This document shows positions 16,578 through 24,709 of a DNA stretch of 60,731 nucleotides, one piece after another. The DNA comes from Streptomyces hygroscopicus (GTDB taxonomy: Bacteria; Actinomycetota; Actinomycetes; Streptomycetales; Streptomycetaceae): assembly GCF_026168105.1 (NCBI RefSeq), contig NZ_LBMW01000043.1, positions 1-60,731 of the forward strand. Direction: 5' to 3'. Below the pieces are notes generated by a model. That model searched no databases. It was not told the origin of the DNA and saw only the letters and a list, made by a program, of their open reading frames with translations. Numbering within the stretch: position 1 is the stretch's first letter; each line of letters starts with the position of its first letter. The position numbers and the translations under genes are program-made.

Positions 16578-18476
16578 CTACGCCGCCTCCGGCTCGGGCG
16601 TCGTCCGGGACACCCCCGTCTGCTCGAACTGCGTGCGGTACAGCTCGGCGTACCGCCCGCCCGCGGCCAGCAGCTCCTCGTGCGTGCCCCGCTCCACGAT
16701 CCGGCCGGACTCGACGACAAGGATCGCGTCGGCGGTGCGGACGGTGGACAGGCGGTGGGCGATGACGACGGCGGTACGGCCCTCCAGCGCCTCCGTCAGG
16801 GCCTCCTGGACGACCGCCTCCGAGGTGTTGTCCAGATGGGCGGTGGCCTCGTCGAGGATGACGACGCGCTGCCGGGCGAGCAGCAGGCGTGCGATGGTCA
16901 GACGCTGGCGTTCGCCGCCGGACAGACGGTAGCCGCGCTCCCCCACGACCGTGTCGAGGCCGTCGGGCAGGGAGCGTACGAGGTCGTCGAGGCGGGCCCG
17001 GTGCAGGGCGCCCCACAGCTCGTCCTCGCTCGCCTCCGGTCGGGCCAGCAGCAGGTTGGCCCGTACCGTGTCGTGGAAGAGGTGGCCGTCCTGGGTGACC
17101 ATGCCGAGGGTCTCGCGCAGGGAGGCGGCGCTCAGGTCGCGCACGTCGACGCCGCCGACGCGCACGGCGCCCGCGTCCACGTCGTACAGCCGTGGGAGCA
17201 GTGCGGCGACGGTGGACTTGCCCGCGCCGGAGGAGCCCACGAGCGCGACCGTCTGCCCCGGTTCGGCGCGGAAGGTGACGCCGTGCAGGACCTCGGCGCC
17301 GCCGCGCGTGTCCAGGGTCGCCACCTCCTCCAGCGAGGCGAGGGAGACCTTGTCGGCGGCCGGGTAGCCGAAGCGGACGTTCTCGAACTCCACCGTCACC
17401 GGCCCGTCGGGAACCCTCCGCGGATCCGGCTTCTCCTCGATCAGCGGCTTCAGGTCCAGCACCTCGAAGACGCGCTCGAAGCTGACCAGGGCGCTCATGA
17501 CCTCGACCCGCGCCCCCGCGAGGGACGTGAGCGGTGCGTAGAGCCGGGTGAGCAACAGGGCCAGCGAGACGATGGACCCCGGCTGCAGGGTGCCGCGGAG
17601 GGCGAACCAGCCGCCGAGGCCGTAGACCAGCGCGAGCGCCAGGGCGGAGACGAGGGTCAGCGCGGTGATGAACGCAGACTGCGCCATCGCCGTGCGCACG
17701 CCGATGTCCCGCACCCGCCGGGCCCGCGCCGAGAACTCGGCGGACTCGTCGTCGGGCCGCCCGAAGAGCTTCACGAGCGTGGCGCCGGGCGCCGAGAAGC
17801 GTTCGGTCATCCGGGTGCCCATGGCGGCGTTGAGGTTGGCGGCCTCCCGCTGCAGCCGTGCCATCCGGCTGCCCATCCGCCGGGCCGGGACCACGAAGAC
17901 CGGCAGCAGGGCCAGGGCGAGCAGGGTGATCTGCCAGGACAGGGTCAGCATCACGGCGAGCGTGAGCAGCAGCGTGACCAGGTTGCCGACGACGCCGGAC
18001 AGGGTATTGCTGAACGCGCGCTGGGCGCCGATGACGTCGTTGTTGAGACGACTGACCAGCGCGCCCGTACGGGTACGTGTGAAGAACGCGACCGGCATGC
18101 GCTGCACATGATCGAACACAGCCGTCCGCAGATCGAGGATGAGGCCCTCCCCGAGTGTGGCCGACAGCCAGCGCCCGAGGAGCCCGAGTGCCGCCTCGGC
18201 GAGCGCGATGAGGGCGATCAGCAACGACAGCCGTACGACTGTGCCCTGGTGCCCGTGCGACACGATCGCGTTGACGACGCGGCCGGCGAGCACGGGGGTC
18301 GCGACGGCGAGCAGCGCGGTCATCACGCTGATCAGGACGAACTGTGCGATGCGGCGGCGGTGCGGCCGGGCGAACGCGCCGATGCGGCGCAGTGTGGATC
18401 TGTCGAAGGCGCGGCGCTCCTGCTGCGCGTTCATGACGCTGTGCAGCTGGTGCCAGGCGGTGGTCTCCATGCTCAT
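16578..18476 (-). CDS. ABC exporter with fused membrane and ATPase domains
   Basis: A 632-residue half-transporter that would work as a homodimer to export a hydrophobic compound. The N-terminal half has six transmembrane helices (for example FVLISVMTALLAVATPVLAG and LVTLLLTLAVMLTLSWQITL). The C-terminal nucleotide-binding domain shows GSSGAGKST (Walker A), a Q-loop at MVTQDGHLF, the signature LSGGERQRLTIARLLL, Walker B RVVILDEATAHLD and the His switch IAHRLSTVR. It begins at ATG 18476, seven bases after a predicted -10 hexamer, with no ribosome binding site, so its mRNA is probably leaderless. A near-perfect SoxR-type operator in the promoter implies induction by redox-active compounds. A SoxR-regulated ABC transporter of this kind is known in S. 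coelicolor. Confidence 0.92.
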   Translation of the reverse strand: MSMETTAWHQLHSVMNAQQERRAFDRSTLRRIGAFARPHRRRIAQFVLISVMTALLAVATPVLAGRVVNAIVSHGHQGTVVRLSLLIALIALAEAALGLLGRWLSATLGEGLILDLRTAVFDHVQRMPVAFFTRTRTGALVSRLNNDVIGAQRAFSNTLSGVVGNLVTLLLTLAVMLTLSWQITLLALALLPVFVVPARRMGSRMARLQREAANLNAAMGTRMTERFSAPGATLVKLFGRPDDESAEFSARARRVRDIGVRTAMAQSAFITALTLVSALALALVYGLGGWFALRGTLQPGSIVSLALLLTRLYAPLTSLAGARVEVMSALVSFERVFEVLDLKPLIEEKPDPRRVPDGPVTVEFENVRFGYPAADKVSLASLEEVATLDTRGGAEVLHGVTFRAEPGQTVALVGSSGAGKSTVAALLPRLYDVDAGAVRVGGVDVRDLSAASLRETLGMVTQDGHLFHDTVRANLLLARPEASEDELWGALHRARLDDLVRSLPDGLDTVVGERGYRLSGGERQRLTIARLLLARQRVVILDEATAHLDNTSEAVVQEALTEALEGRTAVVIAHRLSTVRTADAILVVESGRIVERGTHEELLAAGGRYAELYRTQFEQTGVSRTTPEPEAA

Positions 18477-18483
18477 GAAAGAG

Positions 18484-18514
18484 ACGTTAGAACCTCAAGC
18501 TTCGTTGAGGTCAA
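18484..18514 (-). promoter_or_regulatory. SoxR-type promoter/operator of the ABC exporter
   Basis: On the minus strand TTGACC (-35, 18509-18514) and TAACGT (-10, 18484-18489) are separated by 19 bp, the over-long spacing typical of MerR-family targets. Between and over them lies the inverted repeat ACCTCAA-N6-TTGAGGT (18492-18511) with perfect 7-bp arms, matching the CCTCAAG-type SoxR box of actinobacteria. The predicted start of transcription coincides with the ATG at 18476. No soxR gene is in the window. Confidence 0.85.
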
Positions 18515-18620
18515 TGCGCGGCGGGCGGACCCGGGTCCCCCCATGGCTTGCCCCGCACGTCAGCCGCCGTCCCCACGCCCGCAACCTCGCGTTGGCGCGG
18601 CGCGGAGAACCTCTCCGGAT

Positions 18621-19583
18621 GTGACTGCCGTACGTCTCCCCCTGGGACTCCCCAGACGTGTTCCGGTCCGCCAGATCCTGTGCCTGGTCCCGCTCGCCCT
18701 GGTGCTCGCGGTAGCGGTGCATCACCGGTCCGTGCTCGCGGAGGGTTTCGGCCGGCTGGAGTCGGCCGAGTGGCCGTGGCTGGCGGCCGCCGTCGGCGCG
18801 ACCTGTCTGACCTGGGTCGCGGCCGCCTTCACGCGGCAGGGCGCGGTGATGCAGCGGCTGCCCGCATGTCGGCTGCTCGCCACGCAGTTCGCGGCGGGCG
18901 CGGCCAACCACCTGCTGCCGACCGGTCTGGGCGCGAGCGCGGTGAACCTGCGCTTCATGACGGTGTGCGGGGTGCCGCTCGCCCGCTCGTCGGCGGCGCT
19001 CGCCCTGTACATGCTCGCCGAGTCGATCACCCGGACCGTGCTGCTGCTGGCCCTGCTGCTCGCCTTCCCGGACGCCCTGCACACCGGTGGCCTGGTGCCC
19101 GCCTCGGCGACGGGGCCGGTCCTGCTCGCGGCGGCCGGGGCGGTGTGCGTCGCGGTCGCGGTCCTGCTGCTGGTCCGGCGGCTGCGTACGGCGGTGTCGT
19201 CCTTCCTGCGCACGGCGCTGCGCGAGGCCCGCTCGGTGCACACGCGCCCCGCCCGGGCGCTCGCGCTGTGGGGCGGTTCGCTGGCCTTCCCGGCGCTGCA
19301 GGCGGCGGGACTCGCGGCAGTGGGACAGGCGTTGGCGCTTCCGGTGCCACCCGTGCGCATGGCGGTCGCGTATCTGGCGGCGACGCTCGCCGTGGCCGCC
19401 GTGCCCACCCCCGGCGGTATCGGCTCGGTCGAGGCGGCCCTCGTCGTGGCCCTGGTCGCGGCGGGCGGCCCGGTGGCCGTGGCGACGGCGGTGGTCCTGG
19501 CGTACCGGATCATCACCGTGTGGCTGCCGCTGCTGCCGGGGGCGCTGACGCTCGGGGCGCTGGTGCGGCTGAAGGTGATCTGA
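18621..19583 (+). CDS. UPF0104/lysylphosphatidylglycerol-synthase-type membrane protein
   Basis: About 320 residues with seven or eight transmembrane helices. The family pattern is visible in FAAGAANHLLPTGLGASAVN, in LYMLAESITRTVLLLALLLA and in the late block AAVPTPGGIGSVEAALVVAL, with VVLAYRIITVWLPLLPGALT near the end. Members resemble the flippase half of MprF and are thought to move or modify lipids. The start is uncertain: GTG at 18621 (VTAVRLPLGL) gives a normal-length N-terminus, and ATG at 18543 would add 26 residues and overlap the leader region of the divergent exporter. It may share the SoxR-controlled intergenic region, but no promoter on this strand is clear. Confidence 0.75.
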   Translation: MTAVRLPLGLPRRVPVRQILCLVPLALVLAVAVHHRSVLAEGFGRLESAEWPWLAAAVGATCLTWVAAAFTRQGAVMQRLPACRLLATQFAAGAANHLLPTGLGASAVNLRFMTVCGVPLARSSAALALYMLAESITRTVLLLALLLAFPDALHTGGLVPASATGPVLLAAAGAVCVAVAVLLLVRRLRTAVSSFLRTALREARSVHTRPARALALWGGSLAFPALQAAGLAAVGQALALPVPPVRMAVAYLAATLAVAAVPTPGGIGSVEAALVVALVAAGGPVAVATAVVLAYRIITVWLPLLPGALTLGALVRLKVI

Positions 19584-19656
19584 TCGCGGACACGGGCCGT
19601 ACTCGGGAGTAACCTCGGCCGGGTCCGTCCTCCCCGCCCCTGAAAGGGACAGCCCG

Positions 19657-20421
19657 ATGCCGGTCCGGATCGAACGTCAGGGATATGTCACCACCGTCGT
19701 CCTCTCCCGCCCCGAGGCCCGCAACGCGGTGGACGGGCCGACCGCCGCCGCACTCGCCGCCGCCTTCCGGGAGTTCGAGGCGGACCCCTCGGCACGGGTG
19801 GCGGTGCTGTGGGGCGAGGGCGGGACGTTCTGCGCGGGTGCCGATCTCAAGGCGATCGGGACCGACCGCGGCAACCGGGTGGCTCAGGACGGTGACGGCC
19901 CGATGGGGCCGACCCGGCTGAGACTGTCCAAGCCGGTGATCGCGGCGGTCGCCGGGCACGCGGTGGCCGGCGGGCTGGAGCTGGCGCTCTGGTGCGATCT
20001 GCGGGTCGCCGAGGAGGACGCGGTGTTCGGGGTCTTCTGCCGCCGCTGGGGCGTACCGCTCATCGACGGCGGGACGGTACGGCTGCCGCGGCTGATCGGT
20101 ACCAGTCGTGCGATGGACATGATCCTCACCGGACGTCCGGTACCGGGCCGGGAGGCGTACGACATGGGACTCGCCAACCGCGTGGTGCCGACCGGCCGTG
20201 CCCGCGCCGAGGCCGAGCGGCTCGCCGCCGAGGTGGCCCGATTCCCGCAGGCCTGTCTGCGGGGTGACCGCGCCTCCGTCCTCGACCAGGAGGGACTGGA
20301 GGAGACGACGGCCATGCGGCGCGAATTGGGCTACGGCATGGATGTGCTGGCGGAGAGCCTGGAGGGTGCCGCCCGCTTCGCCGCGGGGGCCGGGCGGCAC
20401 GGGACGTTCACGGACGTGTGA
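19657..20421 (+). CDS. Enoyl-CoA hydratase/crotonase-family protein
   Basis: A 254-residue single-domain crotonase that acts on CoA thioesters. The oxyanion-hole segments are FCAGADLKAIG and AAVAGHAVAGGLELALWCDL. The Glu in GLELALW corresponds to one catalytic Glu of enoyl-CoA hydratases. The position of the second falls in WGVPLIDGGTVRLPRLIG, where Asp replaces Glu. That substitution is common in a Streptomyces subgroup and leaves true hydratase activity in doubt. GAAAGGGACAG precedes ATG 19657 by a few bases. It stands 73 bp downstream of the membrane protein on the same strand and is convergent with the next operon. Confidence 0.88.
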   Translation: MPVRIERQGYVTTVVLSRPEARNAVDGPTAAALAAAFREFEADPSARVAVLWGEGGTFCAGADLKAIGTDRGNRVAQDGDGPMGPTRLRLSKPVIAAVAGHAVAGGLELALWCDLRVAEEDAVFGVFCRRWGVPLIDGGTVRLPRLIGTSRAMDMILTGRPVPGREAYDMGLANRVVPTGRARAEAERLAAEVARFPQACLRGDRASVLDQEGLEETTAMRRELGYGMDVLAESLEGAARFAAGAGRHGTFTDV

Positions 20422-20456
20422 CCGGGGTGCGTCGCGACCGCCCGGGCCGGCGGGCG

Positions 20457-21635
20457 TCAGCCCCGGCGGGCCGTGACCCGCACGGGGCCGCCGAGCGGGT
20501 CGACCGAAACGACCCAATGTCCGACGACGTACACCGGCCGGTTCGGTACGGCTGTTCCGGGCAGCTCCTGGCGGTGCAGTACGCGGCCGTCCTGGGTGAC
20601 CGTCAGCAGCGGGCGGGGCAGGACCTCGGTCGTGCGGAGCACGAATCCGCACGCGTCCGCCGGAGCCAGGCGGTTGGGAGCGATCCAGCGCAGGGGCGGC
20701 TCGACAAGGACGGGAAGCGTCGACGGCCATGGCTCCCCGGCCAGATGGTCGCGGACGTGGCGGGCGGCGTGCTCGCCCTCACGGGTCACGGCGTCCGCGC
20801 TCTCCACGGCGTGCAGCACGTTGCCGACGGCGAACACACCCTCCCGGGAGGTGCGGAACGCTCCGTCGACGGCCGGCCCCCTGGTGCCCGGGTCCAGGGC
20901 CAGACCGCCGCGCCGGGCCAGTTCCTGGTCGGGCACGAAGTCGCCGGTGAAGACGACGGTGTCGCAGGCGAGGGTCGTGGTGCGGCCGTCGCGGTGGCGG
21001 AGTCGGACACCGCTCAGCCGGCCGTGCCCGAGCAGTTCGGTCACCGTGGCGTCCGTCAGCAGGGGGATCATCCGGCGCAGCCGGGTCTCGGCCGCCCGTA
21101 CGGCGGAGGCCTGGTGCCGGGGCAGGTCGGTGACCATCGCGGTGACGGCGACCCCGGCGGTCCTCAAGGTGGCCACCGCCAGATAGCTCACGCCTTCCGC
21201 GCCGACGACGACCGCCCGCTCGCCGATCCGCTGACCGTATCCGTGGACGGCCCGCAGCAACTCCCCCGTGGTGTACACCCCTGCGGGCCTGGTGCCCGCC
21301 ACCAGCTGTGCGGTGCGCGGCCGTTCACGGGCCCCGGTGGCGAGGACGACGGCCCGGGCGGTGATCGTCTCGTGGCCGCCCGCGCCCACCGTGTCCAGGG
21401 CGAGCGGCCCGGACCAGCCGAGCGCGGTCACGCCGGTCCTGACCACCGCCCCGGCCCGCTCGGCGGCCCCGGCCCGTCGGCGACCGGCCCGGGGCCGGCG
21501 GATGCGTGGCGCTCCTCCGGCCGTCGTCTCCCGGTCCAGCACCTCGACGCGTCCGGCTCCCGCGGCGGCCAGCCGGCCGGCGATGGCGAGACCGGCGGGA
21601 CCGGCGCCGACCACCAGCACGTCCACGGATCTCAT
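20457..21635 (-). CDS. FAD/NAD(P)-dependent oxidoreductase, partner of the FAD dehydrogenase
   Basis: A 392-residue flavoprotein of the pyridine-nucleotide-disulfide oxidoreductase fold. The FAD-binding start is VDVLVVGAGPAGLAIAGRLA. A second nucleotide motif is AVVVGAEGVSYLAVATLRTA, with Ala-Glu-Gly where GxGxxG is usual, and FAVGNVLHAVESAD is the FAD site near the end. No redox-active CxxC pair is present. Its ATG overlaps the upstream stop by 4 bp (ATGA), so it is coupled to the FAD/BFD protein. The pair resembles two-subunit dehydrogenases in which this subunit passes electrons to or from NAD(P)H. The physiological acceptor is not clear. Confidence 0.8.
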   Translation of the reverse strand: MRSVDVLVVGAGPAGLAIAGRLAAAGAGRVEVLDRETTAGGAPRIRRPRAGRRRAGAAERAGAVVRTGVTALGWSGPLALDTVGAGGHETITARAVVLATGARERPRTAQLVAGTRPAGVYTTGELLRAVHGYGQRIGERAVVVGAEGVSYLAVATLRTAGVAVTAMVTDLPRHQASAVRAAETRLRRMIPLLTDATVTELLGHGRLSGVRLRHRDGRTTTLACDTVVFTGDFVPDQELARRGGLALDPGTRGPAVDGAFRTSREGVFAVGNVLHAVESADAVTREGEHAARHVRDHLAGEPWPSTLPVLVEPPLRWIAPNRLAPADACGFVLRTTEVLPRPLLTVTQDGRVLHRQELPGTAVPNRPVYVVGHWVVSVDPLGGPVRVTARRG

Positions 21636-23023
21636 GGGCGTCGCCCCTCGAGGAGCTCGCGTACCGCCGCCCCGCAGTGGAAGCCCTGGCAGCGGCCGGC
21701 GCGCGCCCGGGTGCGGCGGCGCAGGCCCTCGAGGCCCCCCGGCGGGATGGTGCTCGCGAGGGCGTCGCGGATCTCGCCGAGCGTGACGCGTTCGCAGTGG
21801 CAGACGAGGTTGCCGTAGGCGGGGTCGGCGGCGATGAGGTCGGGCCGCTGGTAAGGGCGGGGGAAGGCCTCGCCCAGATTCGGCATGCGGACCGGTTCCA
21901 GCTCGTCCCGTACGCCCAGGTCGAGGCCGCCCTCGGCGAGAAGTCCGACCACATGCGCGGCGATCGCCATGGACGCGCTCAGGCCGGTGGAGCGGATGCC
22001 GCCGACGGTGACGTACCCCTGCCCGTGGCGGGCGTGGATCTGGTAGTCGTCGTGCTCGGTGGCGGCGCGCAGTCCGGCGTACACGGCGGTGACCTCCTCG
22101 TCCAGCAGGTCCGGCAGGATCCGCCGCCCCTTGTCCCGCAGCAGCGCGAGCCCCTCCGGAGTGGATCCGGTGGCCGTCCTGTCGTCCAGGTCCTCGGCGG
22201 TGGGGCCGAGCAGGACGTTCCCGTACACGGTGGGCGTCACCAGGACTCCCTTGCCGAGCGCGGTCGGAACGGGCAGCAGGATGTGCCGGACCAGTTCGCG
22301 TGCGAACTTGTCGAAGACGATCAGCTGGCCGCGGCGCGGGGTCACGGTGAAGTCGGAGTGGCCGAGGTCCCGGTCGAGGATGTCGGAGCCGAGGCCCGCG
22401 GCATTCACGATGCGGCGGGTGTGCAGGGTGCCGCGCGTGGTGTGCAGGACGCCCGTACCGGCTTGCCGCACACGGCAGTTGAGGTGGAGGTCGACGCCGC
22501 CCCGCACCGCCTGGGTGGCGTAGGCGAGGGTGGTCGTCCAGGGGCAGATGATGCTCTCGCCGGGGATGTGCAGGGCGCCGAGGGCTCCGGGGCCCAGCCG
22601 GGGTTCCCGGGCGTACACCTCCTCGGGTCCCAGGAACCGCGCATCCTCGTAGCCGTTCTTCTCCGCCTTGGCCGCCAGCCCGGGCAGAGCCGTGAGCTGT
22701 TCGTCGTCCCAGGCGACCAGCAGAGCGCCGACGGGTTCGACGGGGATACCCGATTCGGCCGCGTACGCGGCGAGCCTGTGCGCCCCCTCCCGTACGAGCC
22801 GGGCCTCCAGGGAGCCGGGGACGGCGTCGAATCCGGTGTGCAGGATCGCGGTGTTGGCCTTGGACGTGCCCTGGCCGACGTCGTCCTGGGCCTCGACGAG
22901 GGCGACGCGCAGCCGTGGATGAAGGGCGAGTTCACGGGCGATCGCGCAGCCGACGACTCCCGCGCCCACGATGACCACGTCGTACGTCGCATGGGGCAGG
23001 GGGCCGCCGGTGGTGACCGTCAT
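21632..23023 (-). CDS. FAD-dependent dehydrogenase with C-terminal [2Fe-2S] BFD domain (GlpA-like)
   Basis: A 463-residue protein. The N-terminal DAO fold binds FAD through YDVVIVGAGVVGCAIARELA and continues with GQGTSKANTAILHTGFDA, a pattern of glycerol-3-phosphate dehydrogenases and L-2-hydroxyglutarate-type oxidases. The C-terminal BFD-like domain has a Cys-His-Cys (NLVCHCERVT) and a later Cys-x4-Cys (GRCQGFHC), the four ligands of a [2Fe-2S] cluster. It overlaps the kinase gene upstream by 4 bp and the second flavoprotein gene downstream by 4 bp, so all three are translated together. With an FGGY kinase in front, sn-glycerol-3-phosphate is the best substrate guess. Confidence 0.85.
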   Translation of the reverse strand: MTVTTGGPLPHATYDVVIVGAGVVGCAIARELALHPRLRVALVEAQDDVGQGTSKANTAILHTGFDAVPGSLEARLVREGAHRLAAYAAESGIPVEPVGALLVAWDDEQLTALPGLAAKAEKNGYEDARFLGPEEVYAREPRLGPGALGALHIPGESIICPWTTTLAYATQAVRGGVDLHLNCRVRQAGTGVLHTTRGTLHTRRIVNAAGLGSDILDRDLGHSDFTVTPRRGQLIVFDKFARELVRHILLPVPTALGKGVLVTPTVYGNVLLGPTAEDLDDRTATGSTPEGLALLRDKGRRILPDLLDEEVTAVYAGLRAATEHDDYQIHARHGQGYVTVGGIRSTGLSASMAIAAHVVGLLAEGGLDLGVRDELEPVRMPNLGEAFPRPYQRPDLIAADPAYGNLVCHCERVTLGEIRDALASTIPPGGLEGLRRRTRARAGRCQGFHCGAAVRELLEGRRP

Positions 23024-24462
23024 GCGGGCGTCCCGTCGAGGAGGGCGGCGACGGCCGTACGGAAGCGGGCGAGACGGTCGGCGGCGTCGTCGGCGGAGAT
23101 GCGCGGCTCGTAGACGGCGGAGGGCCGCCAGGCCGGAAGAACCTCCTCGAGGGTGAGTGCGGGGTCGTGGCCGAGGCGGGCGGCGGCTCCGACACCGAGG
23201 GCGGTGGTGTCGGGCAACTCGGAGACCTCCACAGGAAGCTGGAGCAGATCGGCCTGGGTCTGCATGAGCAGGGACGAGCGGGTCAGTCCGCCGTCGACGC
23301 GCAGGGCGCCGAGCGGGGTGCCCAGGTCGGTGGCGGCGGCGTCGGCGAGAGAGGCGACCTGGGCGGCGATGCCCTCGCACAGGGCGCGCACCAGGTGGCC
23401 CGGTGTGGTGCCGAGACCGAGTCCGGTGAGCGAGCCGCGCAGATCGCCGCGCCACCAGGGGGCGGCGAGTCCGGCGAGGGCCGGGACGAAGGTGACGCCG
23501 CCGCTGTCGGGCACGGTGGCGCCGACGGGGTCGAGATCCGCGCCGCCGGAGATGACACCCAGATCGGCGAGCCAGCGCACCGCGGAAGCGGCCGTGTAGA
23601 CCTGCCCCTCCAGGCAGTAGGAGGTGCGCCCGGCCAGCCGCCAGGCGACACAGCTGACCAGACCGGAGGTGCCGCGCCGGGGCGAGTCCCCGGTGTGCGC
23701 GAGCAGGAACGCGCCGGTTCCGTAGGTGCACTTGGCGCTTCCCGCCCGCGTCACACGCTGGGCGAGGAGCGCCGCCTGCTGGTCCACCAGCAGCCCGGTG
23801 AGGGGGAGTTCCGGTCCGAAGGCCGTCGTCGTGCCCACGGGTGCGGCCGCGTCCACGATCTCGGGCAGCCGCTCGCCGGACAGCCCGAAGACGTCCAGGG
23901 CGGCCGGTGACCACTCCACCCGGCCGAGATCGAGGAGCTGGGTACGGCCCGCGGTGGCGGCGTCGGTGACACAGGCGCCCGTGAGCCGGTGCACCAGCCA
24001 TGCGTCGCTGGTCGTGACGATCCCCTCGCGGGTGAGGTGACGTCGTATCCAGGCCATTTTCGGCGCGGCGAAATACGGATCGAGCGGCAGGCCGGTCAGC
24101 TGCCGTAACTCTTCGGCCCGGTCGGCGAGTTCTGTGCACACGCTCTCCGCACGCCGGTCCTGCCACACGAGTGCGTGGGTCAGCGGGGCGCCCGTGTCCG
24201 GGTCCCAGGCGAGGACGGTCTCGCCCTGGTTGGCGAGCCCCACGGCGACGACGGGTGCCCCCGCCGCCTCGAGCGCGCGCCGCCCCGCGTCCACGACGGA
24301 CTCGTACAGCTCGGCCGGGTCCGCCTCGACCAGTCCGCCGGGCAGATGGCGCGGCCGTACGGGAACGGTGGCGGAGCCGATCACTCCGCGGTCTGGGCAG
24401 AGGACGAGAGCCTTGGTGCCGGACGTGCCCTGGTCGACGGCGAGCACCGCGCCACCGCTCAT
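23020..24462 (-). CDS. FGGY-family carbohydrate kinase, glycerol-kinase-like
   Basis: A 480-residue two-domain kinase that would phosphorylate glycerol or another polyol with ATP. The N-terminal phosphate loop is LAVDQGTSGTKALVL, followed by VAVGLANQGETVLAWDPDTG and THALVWQDRRAE, where FGGY kinases contact substrate. The second domain carries KCTYGTGAFLLAHTG, and LGALRVDGGLTRSSLLMQTQ is the C-terminal signature region. The start at 24462 (MSGGAVLAVD) is favoured over 24492, with GGGGTGG just ahead. It is the first gene of a three-gene operon with two FAD enzymes, which fits glycerol or glycerol-3-phosphate oxidation. Sugar alcohols other than glycerol cannot be excluded. Confidence 0.87.
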   Translation of the reverse strand: MSGGAVLAVDQGTSGTKALVLCPDRGVIGSATVPVRPRHLPGGLVEADPAELYESVVDAGRRALEAAGAPVVAVGLANQGETVLAWDPDTGAPLTHALVWQDRRAESVCTELADRAEELRQLTGLPLDPYFAAPKMAWIRRHLTREGIVTTSDAWLVHRLTGACVTDAATAGRTQLLDLGRVEWSPAALDVFGLSGERLPEIVDAAAPVGTTTAFGPELPLTGLLVDQQAALLAQRVTRAGSAKCTYGTGAFLLAHTGDSPRRGTSGLVSCVAWRLAGRTSYCLEGQVYTAASAVRWLADLGVISGGADLDPVGATVPDSGGVTFVPALAGLAAPWWRGDLRGSLTGLGLGTTPGHLVRALCEGIAAQVASLADAAATDLGTPLGALRVDGGLTRSSLLMQTQADLLQLPVEVSELPDTTALGVGAAARLGHDPALTLEEVLPAWRPSAVYEPRISADDAADRLARFRTAVAALLDGTPA

Positions 24463-24709
24463 GGTCCACCCCGTCCGTCCGGCTCCGATCACCGTGCGCC
24501 AGCCTGCTGCAACGGCCGAGCGGACGTCAATGGCGGCTCACCGCCGGTCCGATGACGACCCGACACGGCCATACGGCAGGATGAACCTTCGCTCCGGGCG
24601 GCGAACACCTGTCCGGAGGTGATCGAGCATCCCGTGATTCGAGCAGGTGGCAAGTGACGAACCCGCACATCCGGCTCCAGGGCCCTCACTCCCGCGCGGG
24701 AGGTGGCCG

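Noticed and set aside
15318..19583. A 1421-codon plus-strand open frame
   Set aside because: Most of it is antisense to the phosphatase and ABC exporter genes, which have clear motifs. Only its last 320 codons, from about 18621, are real (UPF0104-type protein).
23024..24469. N-terminal extension of the FAD/BFD protein to 945 codons
   Set aside because: The extra part is a shadow of the FGGY kinase in another frame. The real start overlaps the kinase stop at 23023.
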